Shown here: positions 22,621-33,104 of the stretch, one piece after another | Numbering within the stretch: the stretch's first letter is position 1 | Layout: every line of letters starts with the position of its first letter | Assembly (NCBI GenBank): GCA_944472135.2 | Contig: CALYDD020000313.1 | Location: forward strand, 372,001 to 436,000 | Source of the DNA: Trichobilharzia regenti | Lineage: Eukaryota; Platyhelminthes; Trematoda; Strigeidida; Schistosomatidae | DNA length: 64,000 nucleotides | Reading direction: 5' to 3' | Notes under the pieces: model-generated | Databases searched by the model: none | What the model was told of the DNA's origin: nothing | The model's input: the letters and a program-made list of their open reading frames with translations, nothing else | Position numbers and translations under genes: made by a program

Positions 22621-22899
22621 GCTGATTTGGAATAAAGAGAATTATTAGTATTATTACTATTAGTGCAAGTGCCAGCTAGTGTCATCAGTGAGTGTTTATC
22701 CTCACAGGGAACTTAATGGAACCCTATGCTCATGACTTCCTAATAATGAGCAATAGATTAGTTAGTTATTTTATTGAGTTGTCCTCTGTGAAATTAAAGA
22801 ATATTTGGGTACTGGTTACATTGCTTCGTAATTTATTGGCCCCTAGTTTAATTTTCTGAAACTAGACTTTGTCGTCAGAATTAATGGATACTTCAAATA

Positions 22900-23400
22900 A
22901 ACGATCTAACTGACTGGGTTATTTGTCAGACTGTGCATTGGAAGTGAGAAGACACGAATATGTTCGGCTATAAGAAGATGCCAGAAGATCCAGTGGATTT
23001 CTAGGTGGATGATTTATGTCTCATGTCAGACAAACTCAAAGATCTATAGGCGAAAACTAACAAACCGGATGGAGAAGCCGGCAGATAAAATAGGACTATA
23101 GGTGAACATAGAGAAAACGGACGGGGGTGATGAAAATAACCAACTAGCGACAACCACAACAAGCAACATTAACATCAACGCAATAGATTTGAGGGAGATC
23201 ACTTACTTCAGTTATGCATCCAGGAAGCATCTTTTCAACGACAGCCGGCCAGCATAGATAGGGATTTCAATACCTGAATTGTAAAGAGGAGATAGACTTT
23301 CATCACTTCAAAGTCAGTTTGGAAATCTTTTGCATTCAGCATAAAGAACAAGATCCAAGCTTTCAACACTACTTCGAATTAAGTTTCTTCTAAAAACGGT
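22900..23400 (+). mobile_element. RTE-like family 2, decayed
   Basis: It aligns with the coding copy at 51600-52050 (gaagtgagaagacacgaat, gtgaacatagagaaaacgg, ctttcatcacttc, ttcaacact) but has no open frame. Confidence 0.6.
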
Positions 23401-23424
23401 AATGTACCAATTTTGATTTGGAAG

Positions 23425-23910
23425 TTAGATCACTTTATGATCGCAGTTAGAGAACCATCGAAAACCAGGGAGTACTGGACCGCTGTTTCGTTCTTGTTTA
23501 AGACTCCTCATCAGTACCTATCCATTATTACAACAAAGGGAACCCAAAATTGTGCGTCAGTGGCACAGTGGTTAGGACTCTCGCTGACCGTGCACATGGT
23601 CCGGGGCTCGAGCCCACGCCAACGCACACCTGATATCTATGGTCGTCCTGCGAAATTTGGGCTTCCGATATCCACGCTGAAAATTCCATACTTGTACCAA
23701 AAATACGGTGTGGAATCAAGCTGTAATCAAGAATAAGATAAAAATAAAAAATGAAGTTACGGTGTGAGCCCAGTGACGATTCAGCCAATGGGACCCGATC
23801 GAATGATCCATGAATTCTAACTTCTTCCAGTTCACGACATAAAGCACCACCATCAGCCAATGTTATCAGTGAATATTTGTCCTCACGCCCAAAATTCAAT
23901 TTCGCTTGAC
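23425..23910 (-). mobile_element. Family H SINE split by a nested S3 SINE
   Basis: The minus-strand H unit starts at 23425 (hammerhead-like block at 23470-23520) and resumes at 23761 with its tRNA head and leader. The interval of about 215 bases in between is an S3 SINE in the + direction. Confidence 0.75.
23545..23752 (+). mobile_element. S3 SINE, full copy nested in family H
   Basis: It has a tRNA-like head with agtggcacagtggttagg (A-box-like) and ggggctcgagccc (B-box-like) at 23560-23615, a body with gaaatttgggcttccg, and an A-rich tail (agataaaaataaaaaatg). It is younger than the H copy that it interrupts. Confidence 0.75.
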
Positions 23911-24591
23911 TGTTTCAAGGACTGCAGGGTCGAGTACTTTTACCATATACATATATTTGTATCATCATTTGATATGACATACTTTGATAACCAATAGAAA
24001 GTCAGAAACAAGGATTTTCATAGCAAGTCTTAAGTATTACCTTATTGATGGTGTTGTTCTGCAAACTGTTCACATTATTTCAGATTTCTTAGTGTGTGTC
24101 TTAAAATAGATCAAAGGCACCTGAGATTGTGTTTCCTTTTATCCCTTTTGATTTCTGAAGGGAACATACATCTTCGAGCTTGAGTTTTGAAGCTTCAGTA
24201 GCATTTCCTGTCTTAATGTTGGCTAGACGAGATTTGGTAGTTCATCGGCCAAGAATCTAACTCCCTACCATGTACACAGTTGACTTAGATGTATAAAATA
24301 TTATGAACTGTTTGAAATTAACTCCGATTATTTGAAATGAATCCTTCCTAATACTAACCAATAACTGTTCATGTGCTCAGTGGTGCCATGATGCCATTTT
24401 GGTAGCTGAGTTGATTGGTTGTGTATGGTCGAGGTTATCATTGGCTGCTATTGCATAGTGTTGTCAATTATTGATTTGTGTTATTGATTTCTGTGTAATT
24501 CAGTAGTATATGCCATGTTTCTGCTTAAGTTTTTTTTCCTCCTATAATTCCTTCTTCTTTTACTTTCTCTATTCGAATTCTATGTGTCTAG
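23911..24591. other. Intron with family G remnant
   Basis: At 24150-24290 there is a weak match to the family G end (gaagggaacata, gagcttgagttttgaagctt). Otherwise unassigned up to exon C. Confidence 0.4.
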
Positions 24592-24749
24592 GTGAAATGT
24601 ATTCAAGATGCAATCCGGTTGAAGAAGGAGAAATTCAATTTTCTTGGTGAAGTAATACCACTTGATCCAGCTGTTGGTCTTTTCATTACAATGAATCCAG
24701 GTTATGCTGGTCGAACAGAACTGCCTGAGAATTTAAAGGCATTGTTTAG
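24592..24749 (+). CDS. DNAH9/11/17-like: Dynein heavy chain exon C: AAA1 core after Walker B
   Basis: This small exon of 158 bases continues AAA1 directly from exon B (AVQ joined to VKCIQDAIR). It encodes the insert [10 protein letters not shown] and the sensor-1 region [22 protein letters not shown], one of the most conserved dynein stretches, where the asparagine senses the nucleotide gamma phosphate. The acceptor AG is at 24590-24591 and the donor GTATTT starts at 24750. The last codon is split (phase 2) and is completed as arginine by the first base of exon D. Homology to the family is unbroken and no residue of the sensor motif is missing. The flanking introns hold an S3 SINE, a PLE and RTE-like debris. 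Confidence 0.94.
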
Positions 24750-24799
24750 GTATTTGACACCTAATATCTGATTTGATTTTATCATGTAACTCTTGTAAT

Positions 24800-25650
24800 T
24801 ACTTGCCTCTTGCATATTTTGCCACATTTTCTTTGCACTTCGGGTGGTACACAGGGCTTCTTCAACACTACATCTCCATTTTTGTCCCATTCTATATAGT
24901 CTCTTCTAGTTGACTCTATGGTTGCTTATAAACTTTCATCTGCTCCATATCACCCTCGGACCTACACTCAACTCTTTGTTTCGCATTCGGGTTCCACTTG
25001 AACGGTCAACTGGCATGCTATATCATTCGGCGGTTTTCTCAGCGTGGTCTCCTATCTATCTCCATTTCCTCCAACATATTTATTGGGCGATAAGTTCTTG
25101 GTTGGTTCGCTCTGAAAGTTTCTTCTTCCTGCTAGTTCTTTCTGGCCACCTGGCTATCTGATCTACAGAATGCAGCCATAGGAAGGTAGGTGTTGGTAAA
25201 AGTTTACAGCTTGCTGTTTGAAATGACTTTATTGAAGCGCAGTGTAAGTTTCTGACCAGTGTAGGTGAAGTGACTGACTGGTTTAACATTGATAGTAGTT
25301 GGTGTTTAATGTTGTTGGCTGGTTGGTTAGTTATCTTCATCACCACTGTCCGTTTTCTCCATGTCCACTTGAAGTCCTGTATTCGCCACCTGGTTCTTTT
25401 TCCGGTTTTTCGGTCTTCGCCTGTACGTCTTATGATTTAAGTGACAACCGACGTAAATCATTCGCGAAGTTTGGATCATCTAGAGTCTTCTTCTTCTTCT
25501 TCCTCACTTCCCATAGTCTGATGTATAATCCAGTCGACGACAATGAGGGATGATAGTCGACAACCACACCCTTGTCTTACCCCAGCATTCACTCTACACG
25601 CTTCACTGAGTTTTGTGTTGTGGACCACCTAACACGTGTTACTGTCATAT
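24800..25650 (-). mobile_element. RTE-like family 2, minus strand, decayed 3' half
   Basis: Blocks such as gggttccacttgaacgg, ttcttggttggttcgctc and tctccatgtccacttgaag match the copy at 49335-50118 on the same strand. Frames are disrupted throughout. Confidence 0.65.
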
Positions 25651-25659
25651 ATCTGTTGA

Positions 25660-26900
25660 ATGAGGTTGATAAAGATTTGAGACACTACACTGTGTATTGT
25701 TGAAGCAATTATTAAATTGACTAAAAATGCCCATTAAAATTTTCAAAAAACGGATACAGAACAAAGAATACTCTTTTTGATGTGGTTGTGTTCTCTGAGC
25801 TGGATGGTTAATTTGCGAAGCTTTCACCTACTGGGTGACATCTTTTGGTTGACATAGAATTGAGTGAAGCGGCTTTGTTGGTTTGTGTACGACGTCAATT
25901 CCTAAAGGTCTGAAGAGTCTTGTAGTGATTTTGAGATATCCTTTATATATGGTAAGGCGATTTTCTTTGTGCTTTCCTTGGTGGCTTTTGCTTTGGTAGG
26001 TTGGCTTGGGGGTATATGTCTCTTGATGAAATTCCGTGGATATCCATTCTTTTGGAAGACGTCCATGAGATACTTTTCTTCAATTTTCCTTAAGGCGGTA
26101 GTGCTGCAATGAGTCCTTGCTCTCTTGAGTAGTGTTTGTATGCAATTCCTTTCGTGTGTTATTGGGTTGTTGCTGTTGTAATTCAGGATTTGATCTGTGT
26201 GGGAGTTGATTTCCTATAAACTTGAGTTTCTAATTCCCCTGTGGTTGTTCGCCTGACTAAGACGTCCAAAAATGGTATTTTGTTCTCGGATTCCTCTTCT
26301 CTTGTGAATTTGATGTCATTGAAGACGTTGTTTATTAAGTTGTGAGTTTTATCTAACTCGTTTCTTTTGATTATTACAAATGTGTCGTCGACGTAGCGTA
26401 TCCAAATCTTGGGTTTGATCTTTGGTAGAATTATGTTTTCGAGTCTTTGCATCACTGCTTCTGCAATCAAACCTGATATTGGCGATCCCATGGGTGTTCC
26501 TTTGACTTGTTCGTATATTTGGCCGTTGAATTGGAAGTATGTTGTTAGGCATAGGTTTGTGCATTCCATCCAGCTTGTGTGTTGCATTTTTGATTGTTGT
26601 GGAAGGTGTTCGTCGTCGCTAAGTAATTGCTCCATGGTTTCTTTTGCTAGGTTTTGTCCGATGGATGTATATAATGCTGTCACGTCGAAGGATAGCATTC
26701 ATTTCATTCTTCCATCTGGTTTTCTGAGCAGTAATCGATCAATATTATTGATTCGATGTTATTTAAACAACATTAATGTTGTTCATATCACTAATTCATT
26801 CATTCATTCACTATAATGTATATATAATTGTAGAGCTTGATGAAGAACAGGTTATCGAAAAGAGTACTCTTTGTTCAGTATGCATTCTTTTGAAAATTAT
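25660..26900 (-). mobile_element. PLE with the best-preserved reverse transcriptase in the window
   Basis: The minus frame 26183-26698 (171 codons) holds consecutive RT motifs: LSFDVTALYTSI (motif A), KGTPMGSPISGLIAEAVMQR (motif B), IRYVDDTFVI (motif C, both catalytic aspartates kept), KIPFLDVLV and QVYRKS. Beyond a frameshift, 26180-25870 reads the thumb (CIQTLLKRARTHCSTT, YLMDVFQKNGYPRNFI). The GIY-YIG domain is absent: the thumb joins terminal repeat sequence at about 25700-25850, an internal deletion. The segment 26740-26900 is PLE terminal repeat. The left end (25720-25750) shares aaaatgcccattaaaatttt with 48575-48600. Confidence 0.85.
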
Positions 26901-27354
26901 TAAATTTCTAATATTAGAGGGTTTTCAATAAGATGCTTGATGATGCCAAGTGCGACCATGACCAACAGATTCCATAAAAATTAAAAAAAAACAATTCAAC
27001 TCAGAGAATGACATGAGGAACCACTTATAAAGTGGTATTATTTCAGAATGACCGGAGGATTATGAGAAGGTTCAATTAACCTTCATTTCACCAACAAATA
27101 AATCAACGTCTCCTCAATAACTTATCCTTATATCCCTATAATGCGTATTTTGATGTGATGACTCTTCACAAGACCAATCAATAACAACAGTTTCCTATTT
27201 TATTCAGAAAATTGTAAATTACGCATGGATATAGAAAGTGAAACTGTGATTAGTACTCACCATAGTCCTAGCAAGTTTAAACTGTCTAGTCGAGAGATTA
27301 GTGTGATGACACAATCTAGTTTACAGGCATTTTCGTCGTTTCAAGTTATACCAC
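26901..27354. other. Unassigned AT-rich intron
   Basis: Nothing recognised. Confidence 0.4.
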
Positions 27355-27630
27355 CACCTGATGTCAGTCTGAGAGCCACTAAAAACCTGGGAAGCACTGA
27401 ATAGCTGTTCCTTCCAAGACCGAAACTCTTCAGTAGTATGCATGGGACACTAAATTCTCCTCTCCCACCCCGTTGGGTGTCTAAATGATTAGCGAGCTCG
27501 CCTCACAACTCGGTTTCAGTCTCTAGAAGTACTGTTGAAGAGTCCTAGATCATGACGAAACAGCTCTTCACTCTACTCTAGTTTTTTGATGTTTCTGTAA
27601 CTCTGATTTCAGCTCATGATTTAACTTGCT
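27355..27630. mobile_element. Family H SINE inverted dimer, decayed
   Basis: The minus arm (27355-27450, gaaactcttcagtagtat) and plus arm (27480-27630, gtactgttgaagagtcc, gacgaaacagctc) end about 60 bases before exon D. The ribozyme core has T for the first C. Confidence 0.65.
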
Positions 27631-27692
27631 TGCCTATTGTTTTTAATTTTAAAAATTGTCCCTCATTCTTACAATTTTATTTTCATCTTTAG

Positions 27693-28119
27693 ACCATGTG
27701 CTATGGTAGTGCCAGATTTTGAATTGATTTGTGAAATTATGCTTGTAGCTCAAGGATTTCTAGAGGCAACTATATTGGCGCGTAAATTTATTACACTATA
27801 TGAATTATGCAAAGAATTACTTTCGAAACAAGATCATTATGATTGGGGTTTAAGAGCTATTAAATCAGTGTTGGTTGTAGCTGGTGCATTGAAACGTGGT
27901 AATCCTGAACACACTGAAGATTCCGTGTTAATGCGTGCTCTACGAGATTTCAACATACCTAAATTAGTCACTGAAGATATGGCTGTATTTTTAGGTCTTA
28001 TATCTGACTTGTTTCCAAATTTAGATGCATCGCGTAAACGTGATTTAAATTTTGAAGCAAATGTAAAAGCAGCTACTGAAGATTTAGGCTTACAACCAGA
28101 GGATTCATTTATCTTGAAG
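27693..28119 (+). CDS. DNAH9/11/17-like: Dynein heavy chain exon D: AAA1 C-terminal lid to AAA2 start
   Basis: The exon (427 bases) starts after TTTAG at 27688-27692 and ends before GTTAGT at 28120. It encodes [17 protein letters not shown], then the helical AAA1 small subdomain ([31 protein letters not shown]) and the link into AAA2 ([35 protein letters not shown]). The AAA1 sensor-2 arginine is expected in this segment from family knowledge. The PDFELICEI stretch is a good marker for the outer-arm beta class. The open frame passes the donor by 69 bases of unrelated sequence. Two SM-alpha-type repeats lie just downstream in the intron. All codons are intact. Confidence 0.94.
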
Positions 28120-28194
28120 GTTAGTTTAAGTAAAAGCTTCGCTTTACAATGCCATTGTTTTCTCCTGAAGAATGTCATTTACTATTAGATTGAT

Positions 28195-28320
28195 GATTGT
28201 TAGCACATTTCGTCCTGCTGAGGGACTCGTCGACTGGATGTAGTTGATCATCACCCGACTGAGGGTCATACCCAACAACCAATCTTTCTAATCGCCAAAG
28301 AATTATCAGCTGTGTCACTG
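28195..28320 (-). mobile_element. SM-alpha repeat, minus strand, decayed
   Basis: It reads in sense atccag, tcgacgag, then ggacgaaatg, an SM-alpha hammerhead block with a damaged core. It lies 76 bases after exon D. Confidence 0.6.
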
Positions 28321-28515
28321 GTGGTGAACATAGCCGTTCTTCGTTTGCCTCCAACTATGGGTACTGGGTTCGAGCCTCGGTGGGAACATCATCACTCACT
28401 GAGAAATGCAGGTACATCCAGCTGACGAGTCCCAAATAGGACGAAATGCGCATCCTGGATTCCACTGCTAGCCACCATCCACCAATTATATACAAATCAA
28501 ATCACCAGACATCGT
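28321..28515 (+). mobile_element. SM-alpha tRNA-derived SINE with intact hammerhead
   Basis: The tRNA-like head (B-box-like gggttcgagcctc at 28365-28380) is followed by the characteristic schistosome SM-alpha block and the tail ctagccaccatcc. The head is partly decayed on its A-box side. SM-alpha repeats are known in schistosomes as pol III-type elements that encode hammerhead ribozymes. Confidence 0.85.
28411..28462 (+). ncRNA. Hammerhead ribozyme (SM-alpha type), intact core
   Basis: Core CTGACGA is at 28422-28428 and GAAA at 28443-28446. Stem I pairs atccag (28416-28421) with ctggat (28455-28460). Stem II pairs gtcc (28429-28432) with ggac (28439-28442) around a caaata loop. Stem III is minimal: t47-a52 and g48-c51 with a two-base loop. 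The predicted cut is after ATC at 28454. The whole matches the published schistosome ribozyme layout from memory. Confidence 0.85.
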
Positions 28516-28624
28516 CGAAGCATCTGCACAAGAAGCCGACATGTCAACCTGAGATCGAACACTTCGGTCCAATCAATCGACGGGAAAATCAAAAATTCAA
28601 TTCAATAATTAATATGACCCGTTG

Positions 28625-28815
28625 CACAAGAGGTGGCTCTCGTGGCCCAAGTGGTCTAGTGGATAACGCTTTGGCGTTTGGACTATGGGCACTGGGTTCG
28701 AGCCTCGTGGGAACATCATCGCTCACTGAGAAATGCACGTACATCCAGCTGTGGCAAGTCCCAAATAGGACGAAATGCGCATCATGGATTCCACTGCTAG
28801 CCACCATCCACCAAT
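28625..28815 (+). mobile_element. SM-alpha SINE, full length, ribozyme core broken
   Basis: A good tRNA-like head (gtggtctagtggataacg A-box-like, gggttcgagcctcg B-box-like) is followed by the SM-alpha block, but the core reads CTGTGGCAAG in place of CTGACGAG, so cleavage is not expected. It is a natural inactive partner of the copy 300 bases upstream. Confidence 0.85.
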
Positions 28816-28829
28816 TGTATACTAATCAG

Positions 28830-30010
28830 GGGATTAGCTAAAGAGGTTTGAAAAGAATAGGATAGAATGGGAATGTGCTACTAAAGCCCTATGTTTCAGT
28901 CAGAACTTAGGGGGATAATGTTACATTTCTGTAAATACACTTTGAAAAACACAAAACTTCGTGCATACTTCGTGCAAACAATACGCGCATTCTGTATTCC
29001 AGACACATTGATTATACTTCCTCTTTTGTCTTTTGTCTTTCGCACCCTTTTGGTTCCTAATATGTCTATTGTAGCACCCGCCTTTACAGTCCTGAATTGA
29101 ATCTCATTTATTTGTCAGATACTATCACAGTATTTATTACTTATTTTCATTATTATAAGTAGTACACATCACACTTATTTGCCTTTTACATTCCTTCATA
29201 TTTCCGAGTGAAACATAAAGCTTCAAGATGGAGCACTAGATTTTCAGTAGTGGTTACGCTATTTATTTCATAAGTGAGTTTGTTATCCCTACGTCTTAAT
29301 GAGGCTTATTACTAACTGAGCAAGCATTAAGAGTGTGTCAGTCAGGAATCGAACCCGGATCAACTGTGTGGTTGACCAGCATTCTATAATTAGTTAATTA
29401 ATCAGAAGTCAATTTTCTCCAACCAGGCTATGAACCGCGCTTACTGTCTAAAAACAGGTGATATTTCATAGTTACTTAGACTGCCACAGGTGAAGCAGGA
29501 GTTACACCCAATACCCATCAATTGAGAATTGACTGCTTAAGCCATCTGTCCCAAACTCTATGCATATTATGCAAATAGCATTGTCAGCCAACTCTCAGAA
29601 AATGTCAATGTCCAGCTGTTACTACGCTGGACCGCACACTTTCCCTGGAAGACTTTCAGAAACAATTTGTATTAACCAACGCGAAAAACCAGAACACAGA
29701 TTAGCGACTCGAGAATCCTTCATTCTTACACCAATATGTAACCAACAATAAGGTTGTTATACACAAGGTCTAAGAATAAATGTTATAACAATAAGTCAAG
29801 ATAATACTTCTGATAGTTTTCTGTCTTCCACTGAACGGCGAACGATGAGACGATGACTGCTGGATTGATGAATCCCGCGAAAAATATGGAGGAGTTGGGT
29901 TTGAGCAAACAACCATGAATTGATCGTTCATTCTTCAACTACATTGACAAGCATACTGTTATTATTTTTCGATATTATCAAGTGTCAATTTGCAAGGACT
30001 TGATTGATTT
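28830..30010. other. Intron with family G SINE remnant at 29190-29400
   Basis: At 29200-29230 and 29340-29390 the family G order is seen (gagtgaaacataaagcttcaag, then gaatcgaacccggat as a reverse B-box). The remainder, including 29400-30010, is unassigned. Confidence 0.45.
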
Positions 30011-30014
30011 TAAG

Positions 30015-30150
30015 CTCGATCACAAATCAAGGTCATTTAGAGAACCAATGAAAACCAGTGTGTACTGGACAAGTGGTTCGTCTTAATGTGAGATCTATGA
30101 CGCCACCATGGATATGACCTATGATCTTCAGGTTAAGAAGCCAGCCTGAT
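30015..30150 (-). mobile_element. Family H SINE fragment, minus strand
   Basis: It carries tagagaaccaatgaaaacc, tactggac and ttcgtctta of the reversed hammerhead-like block. Confidence 0.55.
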
Positions 30151-30244
30151 CTAGAATGTCTATTTACCTTTCCGCATATCATCCTCACATTCTTCTTTGC
30201 CTTTACCCTTGCATTTTTTCCACACACACACACAAACTGTTTAG

Positions 30245-30455
30245 GTTGTTCAATTACAAGAACTTTTTGAAGTTAGACATTCTGTATTTATTGTTGGCAA
30301 TGCTGGAACGGGTAAATCACAAGTATGGAAAACACTTAAGCATACATTTAAACTGCAAAAACAGAAACCTGTCGCTATTGATTTAGACCCAAAAGCAGTA
30401 ACAAATGATGAGTTATTCGGTGTTATCAATCCAGCGACACGTGAATGGAAAGATG
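30245..30455 (+). CDS. DNAH9/11/17-like: Dynein heavy chain exon E: AAA2 P-loop
   Basis: This 211-base exon has no internal ATG in frame near its start, so it is easily missed by ATG-based ORF calling. It reads [17 protein letters not shown], then the AAA2 Walker A GNAGTGKS at 30296-30319, followed by [19 protein letters not shown] and EWKD. AAA2 in dynein binds ATP but is thought not to hydrolyse it. The acceptor TTTAG ends at 30244 after a CA-rich tract, and the donor GTAAGT begins at 30456, splitting a glycine codon in phase 1 that exon F completes. A family H SINE appears to begin within a few bases of the donor (see the repeat at 30461). Confidence 0.94.
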
Positions 30456-30460
30456 GTAAG

Positions 30461-30950
30461 TGTTGGTTTTTGCCAGGATTTGATTGATTACAGGATCTCA
30501 TCATGAGCTGACATTGGTTAGAGAATCTTTGAAAAACTTTGGGGCGTTGGACGACTATTTCGTCCTAGTTTGGGGCTCCTCATCAGTACCCCGACCCGTT
30601 CCAGTGGGATTCTAACCAGAGACTTTTCGGTACGTAGTTACCTGAGTTATAGTGGGAAGTCGTGGACAGCAAGGTACAGCAGGTCGGCTGTGACTACAAA
30701 TACTCGCCACAGGTAACAATGGCTACTGGTAGCGCTATATCGTGAATTAGTAGAAGTTTGCTAATTAGATTGGGTCTCAGTGCCTGAATGGTTTACGAGT
30801 TCGTCTCGTGACCGGAAGACCCTGTGGCCGAACCCATATGTTGGGTGCGTACTGATGAAGAGTCCCCAGGACTGGAACGAAACAGCTGTGCAGTACTCCC
30901 TGATGGTTTTTCAATGCTTCTCTAACCAATGTTACCTCACGATGAAATCC
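30461..30950. mobile_element. Family H SINE inverted dimer abutting the exon E donor
   Basis: The terminal sequence of the minus arm (agtgttggtttttgccagg) begins within the GTAAGT donor of exon E (30456-30461). The minus arm runs to about 30735 and the plus arm to 30950 (gatgaagagtcc, gaacgaaacagctg, tgatgaaatcc). No clear target duplication is seen. Confidence 0.75.
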
Positions 30951-30999
30951 TGAAATATAAATTACATCAAAGACTTGAACATACTTCTTCCAAGATGAC

Positions 31000-31568
31000 A
31001 AAGAGTAATTGGTAGGAACTAAGAGTAACGCAAGTCCAAAATGATGTAAGTTGTTAAATAATTAAAAGCGAAAAGGACTGATTGTGTATAGAAAGATTAG
31101 ATGACTACGCTTGGAAACAAAAGAAGAGAGTTCAACAGACTTTTGTAGGTAGAAGCAAGGTTTACTTAGGAAAAGTATAACAAACAACAGGTTACGTAAT
31201 CACAGAAAATATGTCTTTATAAAACGGGCAGAAAAGGGAGGGGGTAGGGTAAATGAAGATTGGATGAGGGAATGGAAGTTTCTAAACAGGAGAGAAGATG
31301 ACGTAGTGTGATATTCACCACACACTCTCTCTCTTTCTTTCTGAGTATACAGGTTTCTTTTCAATTGGTGACTGCCTCAGCAAAAGTTAGCAAGCTAGGT
31401 TCTTTTTGTCTGTTAATTATTTTGGACACCATCAGATTGTCCACAACTTGGCCAGTGTTCAATAGATAGATGATTCGTGATCACAATGTTTCATGCCTGT
31501 AAGTTTGTATTGGTGTTATACAGACAAGCTGTTATCACAGAATATTATTCTCATGTATTCCCACAGTT
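31000..31568. other. Unassigned intron with short CT-rich tract
   Basis: A ctctctctttctttct tract is at about 31326-31342; nothing else recognised. Confidence 0.4.
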
Positions 31569-31580
31569 AAATACTGCATT

Positions 31581-31910
31581 GCATGGAGGATTTAATCATG
31601 AGCTGACATCAATTAGAGAACCACTGGAAAACCTGGGAGTACTGGACAGCTATTTCGTCCTAGTTTGAGACTCTTCATCAGTACGCACCCACCGGGATTC
31701 GAACCCAGGACCTTCTGGTCCCAGTGGTTCAATGGTCTACGAGCTCGCCTTGTAACCAGAAACGGTGGGTGCGTACTGCTGAAGAGTCCCAAACTAGGAC
31801 GAAACAGCTGTCCAGTACTCCCAGGTTTTCCATTGGTTCTCTAACTGATGTCAGCTCATGATTAAATCCTCCATGCAATCAAACAAAATCCCTACAAAAC
31901 CAATACTTGA
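31581..31910. mobile_element. Family H SINE inverted dimer with perfect 12-bp target-site duplication
   Basis: AAATACTGCATT occurs at 31569-31580 and again at 31911-31922, bounding the whole dimer. The minus arm is 31581 to about 31716 and the plus arm 31717-31910, joined inside the tRNA heads. The plus arm has the anticodon-loop-like cttgtaa and an intact hammerhead core (31773-31818). Confidence 0.9.
31773..31818 (+). ncRNA. Hammerhead ribozyme candidate in family H, intact core
   Basis: Core CTGAAGA is at 31779-31785 and GAAA at 31801-31804. Stem I pairs gtactg (31773-31778) with cagtac (31813-31818), six perfect pairs. Stem II pairs gtcc (31786-31789) with ggac (31797-31800). Stem III has C-G and A-T pairs (31805-31810) around a two-base loop, and the predicted cut is after GTC at 31812. 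Most other H copies read ATGAAGA or TTGAAGA here and would be inactive. Confidence 0.7.
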
Positions 31911-32389
31911 AAATACTGCATTCGCAACAGAATACTATGTATATCTGGACATTCTGTTTCATGTTGTTTGATGTAAACCAAAATCACACGCTCAGTGATT
32001 GATTAACAAATATAAACTGTAGGTACATAAACAGAGGTTTGAATAATGAAAAATATACTTTGACTTCCGTGTCTTGCCTTCTATTGTTACAAGGATATTA
32101 GTCTCAGGTTCTTTGGTATGTGTTCACATATGTGGACAATAACCCTTCCCTATGTTCTTTCAATGTATGCGCTGCAGAACGTTTACATGTAAATTGGTAG
32201 AGAAAGTTGGCGGTTACATGAAGTGGGAGTCTGTCCACTTTTGACTGTCTTAAACAACTAGTCGTTTGATAAACACATACAAGTTTGGTATGTGTATATA
32301 TGTTGTTTACAGAGCAGCATTCAGTGTTCATGTTATTCCCCAAGAAGTATCATCACTTTTGAAGGGAAGCTGTAGACAAAATGCCGACT

Positions 32390-33100
32390 CTTTCTGTACT
32401 GTCTATCTGTTTTCGACATAGAACTTTGCATATATGTGCACCAGTTTAAGTCGCCACACTCCCTCCTTGTAGTACACAAAGCAAGAGAAGAAAGTAGAAG
32501 AAATGCATATTAGAGACAGTAAACAGAGGTGTGAGACAAAGGAATAGTAATAACAAAGAACAATAGAGTTTTATTGGAAATTGTAGGTCACAAGGAGTGG
32601 ATGCATCTACACCAGCCATTGAGAACGATTTTGAGCCATATCACCAATTGTCTCCAGCTGTCATAGATTTTTACCTTCCCGAGGACCCCAATCAGGAAGT
32701 CTACATCTCCCTACGTGACTGGCTGGCTTAAACTAACTGTTGTGGATTTCATTGACTGGTTCCATGTTTTTGTTTGGCCGCCGCTAGCTCTTTTCCAGCC
32801 TGACCCTATAACAGCTAACATTGCCCATTTTCGAGGAAGGCGATAACTAGGCTAGCATACCTAACACATGTCCTAACCATCTCAGTCGATGTAACTTCAC
32901 AGCCTCGTCGATTGATTTCCCCTCCTTTCCTAGAACTTCACGCCTAACCTCAATATTGCTCATCTTATTATACCACTTAACACGGGAGACAGAGCGCAAG
33001 CACCTATGATGAAATACAGCTAATCTTTTCATGTCCTCTATTCTCCATGGCCAGGTCTCACAGCCATAAAGGAGGACTCTGCTGTACTGTGCTATCATTC
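32390..33100 (-). mobile_element. RTE-like family 1, 3' end
   Basis: The minus frame 32847-33098 reads WPWRIEDMKRLAVFHHRCLR and KWYNKMSNIEVRREVLG, then LHRLRWLGHVLGML, matching 11162-11422. The 3' UTR 32405-32840 also matches. The RT body is missing (5' truncation). Confidence 0.8.
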
Positions 33101-33104
33101 ATTT

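Noticed and set aside
28630..28700. True tRNA gene in the SM-alpha head
   Set aside because: It is the known pol III-type head of SM-alpha, with no matching acceptor stem.
28446..28841. 131-codon + strand frame over the SM-alpha repeats
   Set aside because: It runs across two SINE copies and a ribozyme, so it is a chance frame.
31717..31765. True tRNA-Thr gene
   Set aside because: The head has A-box and B-box-like parts and a cttgtaa loop, but the acceptor stem is not closed and it is joined to SINE sequence repeated elsewhere.
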